A stretch of DNA of 64,000 bases from Elusimicrobiota bacterium (GTDB taxonomy: Bacteria; Elusimicrobiota; Elusimicrobia; UBA1565), in the NCBI GenBank assembly GCA_016196755.1, contig JACPXC010000027.1:1-64000 (forward strand). Direction: 5' to 3'. Shown piece after piece: positions 16,695 to 25,874 of this stretch (position 1 is the first letter of the stretch; every line of letters starts with the position of its first letter). The translations under genes were made by a program, and so were the position numbers. The notes below the pieces were generated by a model. That model made no database searches. It saw only the letters and a program-made list of their open reading frames with translations, and was not told where the DNA came from.

Positions 16695-16723
16695 TTGATT
16701 TTGTAACACCCCCCGGCTAAACT
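16695..16723 (+). promoter_or_regulatory. promoter of the kelch/PorV operon
   Basis: TTGATT (16695-16700), 17-nt spacer, TAAACT (16718-16723). Transcription would begin near 16730, leaving a leader of about 45 nt before ATG 16777. Confidence 0.55.
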
Positions 16724-16776
16724 CGGGGAGCCACCGACGGACGGCGCATATGGGCGCGCCGCCTCCGGTCGGACTT

Positions 16777-19700
16777 ATGTTGCGCACCCGAACTCGACTC
16801 GGCATCCTCGCGGCCACCCTCCTCCTTTACGGGGGGAAGGCCCACGCCCAGACGGCGCGCTACAACCACACTATGACGCTTTTGCCCGACGGCAACGTCC
16901 TGCTGGTGGGCGGGATGAACACGGCGGGGACCCCTCTGGCCACCGTCGAGGTGTATAGGACGACCAACCCCGCCTACATCGCCCTTACGAGCCTCCCCAT
17001 CGCGCGCGCGTCCCATACGGCCACCCTCCTGCCCGACGGCCGCGTCCTGGTGTCCGGCGGCATCGCCCCCGCGATCAGCGCCGCCAACTGCGACGCCGGG
17101 GCCGTTATCTGCAGCGTCGGCGTCGTCTTCGACCCGCGCACCACCCAGTGGACGAACGTGGGGGCGATGCAGGTGCCGCGCTTCAACCACACCGCCACCC
17201 TCCTGCCCAACGGCAGGGTCCTCATCACGGGAGGCCAGACGACGACCGCCGGAGCCGTCACCACCGACTGCGACCTCTTCGACCCGCAGACCAACAGCTT
17301 CACGACCACCGCCTGCGGCTCGGCCGGCGTCATGTCGATGGAGCGCGCCGGCCACACGGCCAGCCTGCTCCACAACGGACGCGTGCTGGCCGTCGGCGGC
17401 TATCGCGCCGCCGGCGGGGGCTTCGCGGTGACGACCGAGGTCTACGACCCCGTGGCCAACGGCTGGTCGGCCGGCCCCGCCCTCATCCAGGCCCGCGCCT
17501 GGCACTCCGCCACCCAGATGGGCAACCAGAAGGTCCTCATCGCCGGCGGCGCCAACAACTTCAACGCCCTGGAGAACCAGGGCATCCTGTCCACCGTCGA
17601 GATCTTCGACGCCAACTCCAACACCATCTCGCCGGCCGCCCCGATGGCCGCGAGGAAGATGCACCACACGGCGAACCTGGTCGGCGAGGGGCGCGTCAAC
17701 ATCTACGGCGGGCTCGGGAACATCACGACCAGCTACTTCCTCGGGAGCCAGGTCTTCGAGAGCCCCTCGACGCTGAGGATGACCCCGAACCCGAACCACT
17801 GGACCGACGCCACGGTCAACGGCGCCTTGAGCAGCCTCAGAGTGATGCCCGAAACCACGCTCTCCGTCCTGGCGACCGGGCGCGTGGTCGACGGCGAACT
17901 GCGCTTCTCGAGCCCGACCGTGACGCTGACGGACCTCAAGGCGGAGTTCGACTATATCCTGCCCCCGGGCGGCGCCGGGCAGAACGCCAACGCGTCGATC
18001 GACGGGGCGACGATCCAGGGGGGCAAGCTCAGAAGCCAGACTTTCACGCTCGACTCGACCCTCAGCGGCATCGTGCGCTTCATCCCGCAGTCGGTCAGCG
18101 CCAGCCCCGACGCGGACCTGAACATCAACAGCCAGGTCGTCACCCTCGTCAATGTCCCGGCGGGAGCCACCATCAACATCGCCTCGGGTACCCTCGTGGC
18201 CACCGACATCGCCGGCGTCCGGGTCCGGGTCCCGTTCCCGGCCAGCGACTTCGGCGCCCAGATCGTCACCGGCGTCGCCATCATCACCAACGGCAACATC
18301 GCCCGGGCCTCGAGCGACCTCATCCAGGGCTTCGACATCAAGCTGACCTCGGGCATCGCCTCGATCGTCGGCAACCCCACGGTCGGCTTCGACTCGATCA
18401 TCGGCTACTTCGCGGACCTGCCGCTGACTTTCAAGAACCTCTCGGGCACGGTCACCAACAGCACGAGCACGGTGATCAACAAGACCATCGACGTCTCCGG
18501 GATCAAGCTCACCTCGCTGACCCTCAAGCTGTTCTACGTCACCGACCGGGCCAGCGTGGCCGACGCCACCTTCGACGTCGACATCACGACGGTGGTGATC
18601 AAGCAGATGATCTTCACCGACCAGGAACGCTACGCCCCCAACGCCAACACCTGGAGCTTCGGCGTCCCCGGGATCCCGCCCGGACCCGAGGTCTTCAACC
18701 ACTCGGAGATCCTGCTCCCCAACGGCGACGAGTTCATCTATGGAGGGCGCAACTGCGCGAGCATCGCCGACTGCAGGAACTTCACCTACACGGCCAGGGG
18801 CCCGGGCTTGGCCTACATCCTGACCCAGGAGTCGGCCACCCCGTGGACGGCCGTGGGACCGCTGAACTTCGCGCGCAGCAACCACACCCTCACGCTCCTG
18901 CCCGACGGGAAGGTCCTCGCGGCGGGAGGCTCCGACGCCTCGGGCGCCCTGGTCACCAGCGAGCTCTTCAACCCGGGTCCGCGGACCTGGTCGCAGGCAG
19001 CCGACATGAAGCAGCGCCGCAGCCACCACACCGCCTCCCTGCTGACCAACGGCACGGTCCTGGCGGTCGGAGGCTTCACGACGGTGACCAACTCCACCGG
19101 GGTCACCAACCACGCCGACATTTTCTACCCTGACTCCGCGGCCTGGGTCCCGACCGCGCCGATGGGCTCCTCGCGGGCCTATCACTCCTCGGTCCTCCTC
19201 CCCGACGGGAACCTCTTGGTCATGGGCGGCTTCGCCAACGGGCAGTACCTGTCCGGGACCGAGGTCTTCTTCTCCACCGGCCACAAATGGGTGGGGGCGC
19301 CTGCGATCGGGGCCGGGGCCGGCGGCCCCGAGGCGCGCGCCCAGTTCACGGCCACCCTGCTGCGCGACGGGCGCATCCTCGTGGTCGGCGGACTCAACGC
19401 GACCAGCGGGGTCCTGCAGACGAGCTGGCTCTTCAACCCGCAGACTTGGACCTGGGCGGCCGGCGGGGCCCTCAACACCCGGCGGCACTCCCACACCGCG
19501 ACGCTCCTGCGCGACGGCCGCGTGATCGTCATCGGCGGCAACAACGGCACCGGCGAGATCGGCCAGGCCGAGATCTACAACCCGGCGACCAACACCTGGA
19601 CGCGGACCACCGCCATCGGCAACGACCTGGGCATCCCGCGCCTCAACCACACGGCGACGCTCCTGCCCGACGGAAAGATCCTGATCGCCGGAGGCTTCAC

Positions 19701-22107
19701 GGCGCTCGGCGGTCCGATCATCGACGACGAGGGCTTCGACGTCGACTTCTCGTCGTTCCAGATGCAGGGCAGACTCCCTCAGGCCCGCGGCGACAGCGGC
19801 ACCGTCCTGCTCCGGGACGGCTTCCTGCTCCACGCCGGCGGCTTCGACGGCCTGAGCTACCAGGCCAGCGCCGAGATCCAATACTACGGCGCCTTCCCCG
19901 ACGTGGTGACGCAGGCCGGCGGCGTCCCGCGGCGCCCGGCTATCCAGTTCACGACCCCGAACCGTTTCCTGCCCGGGACCCCGGTGACGGCGACCGGTTC
20001 GAACTTCAAGGGCGTCACCGAGGCCTCCGGCGGCGGGTCGGGCTCGGGCAACTCCTCCCACGCCCACCCGCGGGTCTACATGTCGCGCATCGACGGCGCC
20101 TCCTCGTCCTCCAACGACTCCGGCTGGATGATCGACCTGACCAGCGCCATGTTCCACAACGGGCTCAACTCATGGCAGAACATGGACTCCTCCTTGACGT
20201 TCCACATCCCGCTCTCGAGCTCCACCCTGCCGCTGGGCTGGTACGGCCTGCGCGTGGCGGCCAACTCCCAGTTCTCCCAGAGCGCCATGGTCCAGGTCGG
20301 TCCCCCGGCCCCCACCGGCGCCCCCGGCGTCCCCTCGGGCACGGCCGTCGGCGCCTCCTCCGTGGTCTGGACCTGGCCCGCGGCCTCGGGGACCTTCGAC
20401 GGCTACTCGATCTACTCCGCCACCAGCGGCGTTTTCATCTCTACCTTGGCGCGCAGCGGCGGCGGGACGGAAAGCTTCCTGCAGGTGGGCCTGGGCCCCG
20501 ACACCTCCTCCTTGATCAAGATCGCGGCCTACAACGTCGCCGGCGACGGGCAGGTGGTGTTCGCCACCGTGACCGTCCTGACCGCGGTCAGCGGCATCAA
20601 CAACCTCCAGGGCATCGCCCAGAGCGAGCAGTCGATCTTCTGGTCGTGGGATCCCATCTCCCAGGCCCTCGGCTACGACGTCTTCTCGGCGACCAACGGC
20701 GTGTTCCTCTCCTCATCGGCCGGCGCCGCCTTCACGCAGACCCAGCTCTCGACGAACACCTCCGCCAGCATCCGCGTCCGCGCCATCATGCCCGGCGGCA
20801 ACGGCCAACTCTCGGCCTCGGCCACGACATTCACCCGGGCGGCTACCCCCGCCGCCGGCCAACCGGGCGTCATCACCGTGACGACCGGCAGCTTCCGGGC
20901 CCAGTGGCTGGCCAACTCAAACCCGCCGGGAACCCTCTACCACCTGCAGATGTTCGTCAACGGGGCGCTCACCCCGGTCCAGATATCGAGCATCGCCGCG
21001 CTGACGGCGGACATCCCCGGGCTCCAGGCCAACACGCCCCACGTCCTGCAAGTCGCCGCGTTCAACGGCGACGGCAAGTACACCGGCTTCACGGCGCTCG
21101 GAAGCACGTTCACGCTCGCCAAGCCGCCCATCGACGCCCAGATCACCTCGGTGGAGCCGTCGGCCTTGGGCATCTCCTGGGGCATCAACGGCAACCCGCT
21201 GACGACCCAGTATCAGGTGCTCTACTCGAGCGACAACTTCGTCAACGACTTCTCCACCCATATCGCTTTCGCTGCCGGGTTCACCTCCGCGACGGCCCGG
21301 ATCGGCAGCCTCATCACCGGCTCGAACTACACGATCCGCGTCACCGCCCGAAACCTCTTCGGCCAGGAGACCTCCGCGGCGTCGACCCAGGCGTTCACCG
21401 ACAACGGCGGAGGACCGGCCGGGTCGCTCTCCGTGCTGGCCGGCACGACCGTCCAGACCATCCTCTCGGGCACGCTCGGCAACGGGCGCCGCCTCGAGAT
21501 GCGGATATTTCCCGGCGCCTTCGAGAGCACCACCCGGATCTTCGTGAGCTCCCACGCGCTGGCCGACGTGCCGGCGGCCAACCGGTGCGGCGCCATCCCG
21601 GCGCGCATCAGCATCGTCACCCTTCCCGCCGGCGTCCAGCCCAGCGTCCCGGTGGAGATCGGGCTCCAATACATCCCCGCCGAGGTGGGCTCCCTGACCA
21701 CCCTCGGCATCGCCCGCTTCGATGAGAACACGCGCTCCTGCGTACCTCTCGAGAGCACGGTCGACACGGTCAACAACATCGTCTACGCCCGCACCAACCA
21801 CTTCACCGACTTCCAGCTCCAGCAGCTCTCCGCCAGCGGCTCGGTCGAGGAGGCGCGCGTCTTCCCGAACCCGCTCTACACCTCGAGCCAGGGCTACTTC
21901 ACCTTCGACCACATACCCGCCAACTCCCGGGTCCGCGTGTTCACGCTCCACGGCGAAGAGGTCTTCGACCAGCAGGCGAACTTCTCGGGCCTCGTAACCT
22001 GGCGGGCGGAGAACAAGGTCGGCCGCCCTGTGGGCAGCGGCATCTATCTCGCCGTCATCGAGTCGGGCGGCACCAAGCGCATCCTCAAGCTGGCGGTGGT
22101 CCGGTGA
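16777..22107 (+). CDS. very large secreted kelch-repeat / Fn3 protein with C-terminal sorting-type domain
   Basis: About 1,776 residues. A signal peptide (MLRTRTRLGILAATLLLYGG...AHAQ) sets the ATG at 16777; ATG 16750 is an alternative. Two blocks of kelch repeats carry the recurrent HTATLLPDGRVLVSGG pattern (about residues 25-325 and 635-1030), separated by a beta-rich domain of unknown type. After the second block come an IPT/galactose-oxidase-like segment (about 1050-1180), three or four Fn3-like domains (about 1185-1560) and a ZU5-like segment (about 1565-1690). The last 90 residues (VFPNP...GSGIYLAVIESGG...KLAVV) resemble FlgD-Ig or type IX sorting domains. It overlaps the PorV-like gene by GTGA. 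Probably a cell-surface adhesin or glycan-binding protein. Confidence 0.85.
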   Translation: MLRTRTRLGILAATLLLYGGKAHAQTARYNHTMTLLPDGNVLLVGGMNTAGTPLATVEVYRTTNPAYIALTSLPIARASHTATLLPDGRVLVSGGIAPAISAANCDAGAVICSVGVVFDPRTTQWTNVGAMQVPRFNHTATLLPNGRVLITGGQTTTAGAVTTDCDLFDPQTNSFTTTACGSAGVMSMERAGHTASLLHNGRVLAVGGYRAAGGGFAVTTEVYDPVANGWSAGPALIQARAWHSATQMGNQKVLIAGGANNFNALENQGILSTVEIFDANSNTISPAAPMAARKMHHTANLVGEGRVNIYGGLGNITTSYFLGSQVFESPSTLRMTPNPNHWTDATVNGALSSLRVMPETTLSVLATGRVVDGELRFSSPTVTLTDLKAEFDYILPPGGAGQNANASIDGATIQGGKLRSQTFTLDSTLSGIVRFIPQSVSASPDADLNINSQVVTLVNVPAGATINIASGTLVATDIAGVRVRVPFPASDFGAQIVTGVAIITNGNIARASSDLIQGFDIKLTSGIASIVGNPTVGFDSIIGYFADLPLTFKNLSGTVTNSTSTVINKTIDVSGIKLTSLTLKLFYVTDRASVADATFDVDITTVVIKQMIFTDQERYAPNANTWSFGVPGIPPGPEVFNHSEILLPNGDEFIYGGRNCASIADCRNFTYTARGPGLAYILTQESATPWTAVGPLNFARSNHTLTLLPDGKVLAAGGSDASGALVTSELFNPGPRTWSQAADMKQRRSHHTASLLTNGTVLAVGGFTTVTNSTGVTNHADIFYPDSAAWVPTAPMGSSRAYHSSVLLPDGNLLVMGGFANGQYLSGTEVFFSTGHKWVGAPAIGAGAGGPEARAQFTATLLRDGRILVVGGLNATSGVLQTSWLFNPQTWTWAAGGALNTRRHSHTATLLRDGRVIVIGGNNGTGEIGQAEIYNPATNTWTRTTAIGNDLGIPRLNHTATLLPDGKILIAGGFTALGGPIIDDEGFDVDFSSFQMQGRLPQARGDSGTVLLRDGFLLHAGGFDGLSYQASAEIQYYGAFPDVVTQAGGVPRRPAIQFTTPNRFLPGTPVTATGSNFKGVTEASGGGSGSGNSSHAHPRVYMSRIDGASSSSNDSGWMIDLTSAMFHNGLNSWQNMDSSLTFHIPLSSSTLPLGWYGLRVAANSQFSQSAMVQVGPPAPTGAPGVPSGTAVGASSVVWTWPAASGTFDGYSIYSATSGVFISTLARSGGGTESFLQVGLGPDTSSLIKIAAYNVAGDGQVVFATVTVLTAVSGINNLQGIAQSEQSIFWSWDPISQALGYDVFSATNGVFLSSSAGAAFTQTQLSTNTSASIRVRAIMPGGNGQLSASATTFTRAATPAAGQPGVITVTTGSFRAQWLANSNPPGTLYHLQMFVNGALTPVQISSIAALTADIPGLQANTPHVLQVAAFNGDGKYTGFTALGSTFTLAKPPIDAQITSVEPSALGISWGINGNPLTTQYQVLYSSDNFVNDFSTHIAFAAGFTSATARIGSLITGSNYTIRVTARNLFGQETSAASTQAFTDNGGGPAGSLSVLAGTTVQTILSGTLGNGRRLEMRIFPGAFESTTRIFVSSHALADVPAANRCGAIPARISIVTLPAGVQPSVPVEIGLQYIPAEVGSLTTLGIARFDENTRSCVPLESTVDTVNNIVYARTNHFTDFQLQQLSASGSVEEARVFPNPLYTSSQGYFTFDHIPANSRVRVFTLHGEEVFDQQANFSGLVTWRAENKVGRPVGSGIYLAVIESGGTKRILKLAVVR

Positions 22108-23099
22108 CCCGGCGAGTCCTAGCGGTCCTCCTGGCCGCCGCGCTCGCGGCGCCCTCGGCCCGCGCGGCGGGCGGCGATTTCTCGGACCACGCGACCGGCA
22201 CGGCCGGGTCCGAGTTCCTCAACCTCGACGTGGACGCCCGCGGCATGGCCATGGGGGGAGCCTACTCCGCCCTCACCAACGACGCCTACGCCATGTACTG
22301 GAACCCGGCCGGCCTGGCCCTTGTCCCGCGCACCTCGATCGGGGCGATGCACAACGAGTACTTGGCAGACATCCGGTTCCAGTACCTGAGCTACGCCCAG
22401 CGCTACAACGAGAGCTCGGTGTTCGCCGGGGCGGTGCGCTACCTGGACGCCGGGGCGATCGACAACACCGACATCAACGGCAACAAGATAGGGACCTTCC
22501 GGCCGCGCAGCTACGTCTACGAGATCGGCTGGGGCCAGAGCATCAGCGACCTGACCGACGCGGAGCGCGACATCACCCTGGGCGTCAACTTCAAGTACCT
22601 GCACTCGGACCTGGTGGCCCACGCCGACGGCTGGGCCGCCGACATCGGCATGCAGGCCCACTACACCGACACCCTGATGCCCTTCAACTTCAGCGCCGTG
22701 GTCCAGAACATCGGTCAGGGGCAGAAGTTCGACAAGGTCCGCGACACCCTGCCGTTCCGAGGGAAGTTCGGCGCCTCGCTCCAGCCGCGCCCGTTCCTCA
22801 CCCTGGCCATGGAAGGCTTCATGCCCGTCTCGGCGGCCCCCTACGGGGCCCTGGGGATCGAGCTGTCCGTCGATGGGGCGAGCAAGACCAAGGCCTTCCT
22901 GCGCGCCGGCTACAACTCGCGCTCCACCTTCAGCGGCCTCGACGGCATCCGCGGCGTGACCGCCGGGGCGGGCCTTAAGATCGGGGACTTCTCGGTAGAC
23001 TACGCCTTCGCCCCGCTCGGCATCCTCGGCCATACCCATCGGCTCGGCCTGACCTGGACCCTGCCCGCCAAGCACGCGCGGAGGTTCCGTGAGCGCTGA
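22104..23099 (+). CDS. PorV/PorQ-like outer-membrane barrel (UPF0164 type)
   Basis: A 331-residue protein with a signal peptide (VLAVLLAAALAAPSARAAG) and a FadL-like barrel. The N-terminal part carries FLNLDVDARGMAMGGAYSALTNDAYAMYWNPAGLA, the hallmark of PorV/PorQ proteins (shown here only as family context; the motif GMAMGGAYSA and YWNPAGLA is what I rely on). In Bacteroidota, PorV shuttles type IX cargo with C-terminal sorting domains at the surface. Translational coupling to a large secreted protein with such a C-terminus supports a similar partnership here. The gene overlaps the next start by 11 nt. Confidence 0.82.
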   Translation: MTRRVLAVLLAAALAAPSARAAGGDFSDHATGTAGSEFLNLDVDARGMAMGGAYSALTNDAYAMYWNPAGLALVPRTSIGAMHNEYLADIRFQYLSYAQRYNESSVFAGAVRYLDAGAIDNTDINGNKIGTFRPRSYVYEIGWGQSISDLTDAERDITLGVNFKYLHSDLVAHADGWAADIGMQAHYTDTLMPFNFSAVVQNIGQGQKFDKVRDTLPFRGKFGASLQPRPFLTLAMEGFMPVSAAPYGALGIELSVDGASKTKAFLRAGYNSRSTFSGLDGIRGVTAGAGLKIGDFSVDYAFAPLGILGHTHRLGLTWTLPAKHARRFRER

Positions 23100-24693
23100 G
23101 GACCGCCCCATCCCTCCCCAACCCGGCGCGTCCCGGCCTCCCGCGCCGCCGCCGGCCGCTCTCGTCAAGCGCGAGGAGAGCCCGCTCATGGAGTACATGC
23201 GCGCGCGCATGGAGATCATCGAGCGCGAGCTCATCAAGGAGCGCGAGCGCGCCGCCGCCTCCGAGAACATCATGAAGCAGCAGGAGGCCCTGCGCTCGGA
23301 CGTGGAGGCCCATCTCAACCGCATCGGCGCCCAGCTCATCCAGGAGAAGTCGGTCCAGGAGCTCTCGGAGGACCGCTCCGAGCAGAAGGGCCGGGTCGAG
23401 TCGCTCGAGAAGCGCCTCGACGACATGCACGGGACCTGGGCCCAGCTGCTCAAGGACGCCTTCCAGCGCTCCGAGGACGGCCGCGCCCAGCTCACCCCCG
23501 AGATCCGCGCCTTCACCGAGGCGATGGGGGCCTTGCGCGAGGACGTCCGTTCGCTGGGCGCGGGCTTCAAGCGCCTCGAGGATGAGGCCGCCTCCCAGCG
23601 CGCCCTGGCCCGCGAGGTGGAGGGACTGCGCCAGGAGGTCCCGTTGGCCGCGCGCCGGCGCGAGGAGGAGGAGAAGGCCCTGCGCGACGAGCTGCGCGCC
23701 CACGCCGAGCGCCTGGGAGAGGCCCTTTTCGAACGCCTGACCGGGATGGACCGGCGCATAGCCGAGGAACTGCGTCATCAGGAAGATCGGCTCGAGGTGA
23801 TGATCCGCGAGCGCGCCTCCCTCCAAGAGGCCCTCGACGAGGAGCGCGTCCGGGCCCGGCATGACGTCATCAAGGAGCGCGCCTCCCTGCAGGCGCTCTT
23901 CAACGAACAGATCTCCGGCCTCGAGCGCGAACTGGTCCGGGTGACGGACCGCCAAGGCCAGACGACCACGGCCCTGGAGAGCCTCCACGGCCTGGCCGAG
24001 AAGGTCCACGCCATCCTGAGCCAGCCCCAGAAGGCCAAGGACCTGATGCTCCAGGAGCTGGAGGCCGAGAAGAAAGACCTCATGAGCGCCCTCAAGACCC
24101 GCACCGAGCAGCTGCGCACCTACGCCCTCGAGCGCCGCGAGGTCGAGCGGTCGATGGGCGAGAGCCTGATGCAGGCGCACCGGGAGCTCGAGGGCACGGC
24201 CGCGCGCCTCGAGGCCGAACGCCACCGAGCCGCGTCGATCGAGGGCGAGCGCATAGCGCTGGGCGGCCAGCTCGAGCTCACGCGCGCCGAGGTCGAGGAC
24301 CGCGAAGCCCGCTTGTCCCTGCTGGCCTCGGAACGCGACGCCCTGCTCGCGGCGCTGGCCGAGGAAGCCGCCAAGGTGCGCCGCCAGATCGACGAGCGCG
24401 CCGAGGGGGACCGGGCCTGGGAAGGCCGGGTCCTCGAGCTCCAGCGCCAGCTAAACGAACAGCGCGCGTCCCGCCTCGGCGCCGAGGCCCACGCCGCCGA
24501 GCTCGAGGACCGCCTCAAGACCCTTTCCGAGCACGTGGCGCGCTCCCTGCGCGAGAAGGAGCTCGTCGAGCGCCGTCATGCCGAGTGGGACAAGGACCGT
24601 CAGTCCATCGAGTCCCAGCTGCGCAAGAAAGACGAGATGGTGGCGATGCTCTCGTCGACCTTCCAGAACCTCCTCAAAAAGCCGCAGTCGTAG
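23089..24693 (+). CDS. long cytoplasmic coiled-coil protein
   Basis: A 534-residue protein with a Pro-rich start (residues 8-25) and coiled coil from about 35 to 525. It has no signal peptide or membrane segment. GTG 23089 overlaps the PorV-like stop by 11 nt, so it is the third gene of the operon. Its composition is like the coiled coil of the 12977-15940 protein but without the membrane anchor or propeller. No specific family is recognised; a filament-forming or scaffold role is possible. Start alternatives are few because the next Met (residue 34) would remove the Pro-rich head. Confidence 0.7.
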   Translation: MSAEDRPIPPQPGASRPPAPPPAALVKREESPLMEYMRARMEIIERELIKERERAAASENIMKQQEALRSDVEAHLNRIGAQLIQEKSVQELSEDRSEQKGRVESLEKRLDDMHGTWAQLLKDAFQRSEDGRAQLTPEIRAFTEAMGALREDVRSLGAGFKRLEDEAASQRALAREVEGLRQEVPLAARRREEEEKALRDELRAHAERLGEALFERLTGMDRRIAEELRHQEDRLEVMIRERASLQEALDEERVRARHDVIKERASLQALFNEQISGLERELVRVTDRQGQTTTALESLHGLAEKVHAILSQPQKAKDLMLQELEAEKKDLMSALKTRTEQLRTYALERREVERSMGESLMQAHRELEGTAARLEAERHRAASIEGERIALGGQLELTRAEVEDREARLSLLASERDALLAALAEEAAKVRRQIDERAEGDRAWEGRVLELQRQLNEQRASRLGAEAHAAELEDRLKTLSEHVARSLREKELVERRHAEWDKDRQSIESQLRKKDEMVAMLSSTFQNLLKKPQS

Positions 24694-24719
24694 GCCCTCT
24701 CCCAAAAAAGAAACGGCGG

Positions 24720-24898
24720 AATTTACGCGCTTCGGGCGCGTGGATCGAAGAATCGCCAACGGCTGCGATTCTTCGATCTCGAACAGAAAACGGCAGAAAA
24801 GAGGGAGCAAGGCTGTGTGCACGCTTCGCGCACGGCGTCGTTATGCACAAGACTGTCCACGTGGACACTCCTGTGCATAAGCCCGAAGCGCGTAAATT
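24720..24898. repeat. 179-bp nested palindromic element
   Basis: An 18-bp perfect terminal inverted repeat (24720-24737 with 24881-24898, AATTTACGCGCTTCGGGC) encloses three further hairpins. These are a 14-bp perfect stem at 24743-24756/24765-24778; a small imperfect stem GTGCACGCTTCGCGCAC near 24817-24833; and a 9-bp stem TTATGCACA/TGTGCATAA (24841-24849/24872-24880) with the 12-nt palindrome GTCCACGTGGAC inside it. A purine-rich single-stranded stretch separates hairpins one and two. No protein frame is convincing. It fills most of the gap between the coiled-coil and cupredoxin genes. It could be a MITE-like element, a structured RNA or an extended terminator. Confidence 0.75.
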
Positions 24899-24911
24899 GC
24901 TCCGTCCTAGC

Positions 24912-24917
24912 TATAAT
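24912..24917 (+). promoter_or_regulatory. -10 box of the cupredoxin gene
   Basis: Perfect TATAAT, 27 nt before ATG 24945. The expected -35 region falls in the right arm of the palindromic element. A strong Shine-Dalgarno (AGGAGG, about 24933-24938) is present, so this mRNA is leadered. Confidence 0.6.
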
Positions 24918-24944
24918 GCCACTAAGCCGCCCCAGGAGGCCCTC

Positions 24945-25310
24945 ATGCGCCGTCTGCTCGTTTTGTCCGCCGTCCTCGCCGCCGTCTTCGCCGCCCGCTC
25001 GGTCCGCTCCGAGGGCGACGCCGTTCGCCAATTCTCGGTGGCCAACATCGAGTACAAGGGCTCCAAGCTGTGGATCCCCGGGACCCTGATCGTGAAGGCG
25101 GGGGAGACCGTCAAGATCAAGCTGGTCAACAGCACCCCTTCGGGCAAGCACGGCTACGCCATCGACGCCTTCGGGGTCAAGACCGAGGTGGCCAACGACG
25201 GCCAGCCGGCGAGCGTCGAATTCAAGGCCGCCAAGGCCGGGCTCTACCCGATCTACTGCCAGCTCCACCCCGCCCACATCGGAGGGCAGCTCCTCGTGCT
25301 GGAAAAATAG
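24945..25310 (+). CDS. exported cupredoxin-domain protein
   Basis: A 121-residue protein with a signal peptide (residues 1-22) and one cupredoxin domain. Candidate copper ligands are the His in SGKHGYAID and the C-terminal cluster YCQLHPAHIGGQLLVLE, i.e. Cys, then His three and six residues on. The usual axial Met is not obvious, so the site may be of a mononuclear red-copper or otherwise modified type. It would act in the periplasm in electron transfer or copper handling. It appears to be a single-gene unit. Confidence 0.78.
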   Translation: MRRLLVLSAVLAAVFAARSVRSEGDAVRQFSVANIEYKGSKLWIPGTLIVKAGETVKIKLVNSTPSGKHGYAIDAFGVKTEVANDGQPASVEFKAAKAGLYPIYCQLHPAHIGGQLLVLEK

Positions 25311-25323
25311 GACGTTTCAGACG

Positions 25324-25352
25324 TTGACTGGGGGCGGCCTAGTTGCTAGATT
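25324..25352 (+). promoter_or_regulatory. promoter of the dksA-like gene
   Basis: TTGACT (25324-25329), 17-nt spacer, TAGATT (25347-25352), then a leader of 27 nt containing AGAGAGG before ATG 25380. Confidence 0.6.
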
Positions 25353-25379
25353 CCTGACCGCTCCAAGAGAGGCGCGCTT

Positions 25380-25862
25380 ATGACGACAAAGGCCAAGAAG
25401 ACCGCGAAAAAGACCGCGAAGGCGAAGGCCAAGGCGAAGCCGGCCCCCAAGGCCGCCGCGCCGGCCCCCGCTCCCGCCAAGCCTCTCCTGCGCAAATCCA
25501 AGCCGATGTCCAAATCGGACCTGGAGTCGATCCGCAAGCAGCTGCTCGATCAGCGCACCGACGTCATCGAGGCCATGCGCCGCAACAAGGCCGAGGAGAT
25601 CGGCCCCGACACCGGCGACGAGGCCGACCAGGCCGCCGCGTCGATGGACCGCGACCTGCGCTTCGAGCTCTCCGACACCGAGCGCAACACCCTCGACCAG
25701 ATCGAAGGGGCCCTGCGCAAGATGGACAAGGGCAACTACGGCATCTGCGAGCAGTGCCGCGAGCCCATCGAGGTCCTGCGCCTCAAGGCCGTGCCGTTCG
25801 CGCGCTACTGCATCGGCTGCCAGACCGGCTCCGAAAAGGCCGTCTCGGCCCTCCAGGCCTGA
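25380..25862 (+). CDS. DksA/TraR-family zinc-finger protein with histone-like N-terminal tail
   Basis: 160 residues. The C-terminal half has the Cys4 zinc finger (CEQC...YCIGC) and the coiled-coil tip GDEADQA, which keeps the DxxDxA acidic tip of true DksA that enters the RNA polymerase secondary channel. The N-terminal 40 residues are a Lys/Ala/Pro tail (KKTAKKTAKAKAKAKP) like histone H1 or bacterial H1-like proteins and could bind nucleic acid. DksA works with ppGpp to adjust rRNA and stress transcription. Confidence 0.88.
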   Translation: MTTKAKKTAKKTAKAKAKAKPAPKAAAPAPAPAKPLLRKSKPMSKSDLESIRKQLLDQRTDVIEAMRRNKAEEIGPDTGDEADQAAASMDRDLRFELSDTERNTLDQIEGALRKMDKGNYGICEQCREPIEVLRLKAVPFARYCIGCQTGSEKAVSALQA

Positions 25863-25874
25863 GCGGCCGCCGCC

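Noticed and set aside
16717-20157. Very long antisense open frame opposite the kelch gene
   Set aside because: The plus strand encodes clear kelch repeats and a signal peptide. The minus frame has Arg/Gly/Val-rich, domain-free sequence, as expected from GC-rich codon bias.
24720-24898. Nested palindrome as a retron msr-msd or an attC site
   Set aside because: No reverse transcriptase or integron integrase is nearby, and the perfect symmetry is unlike attC sites, which need mismatches.
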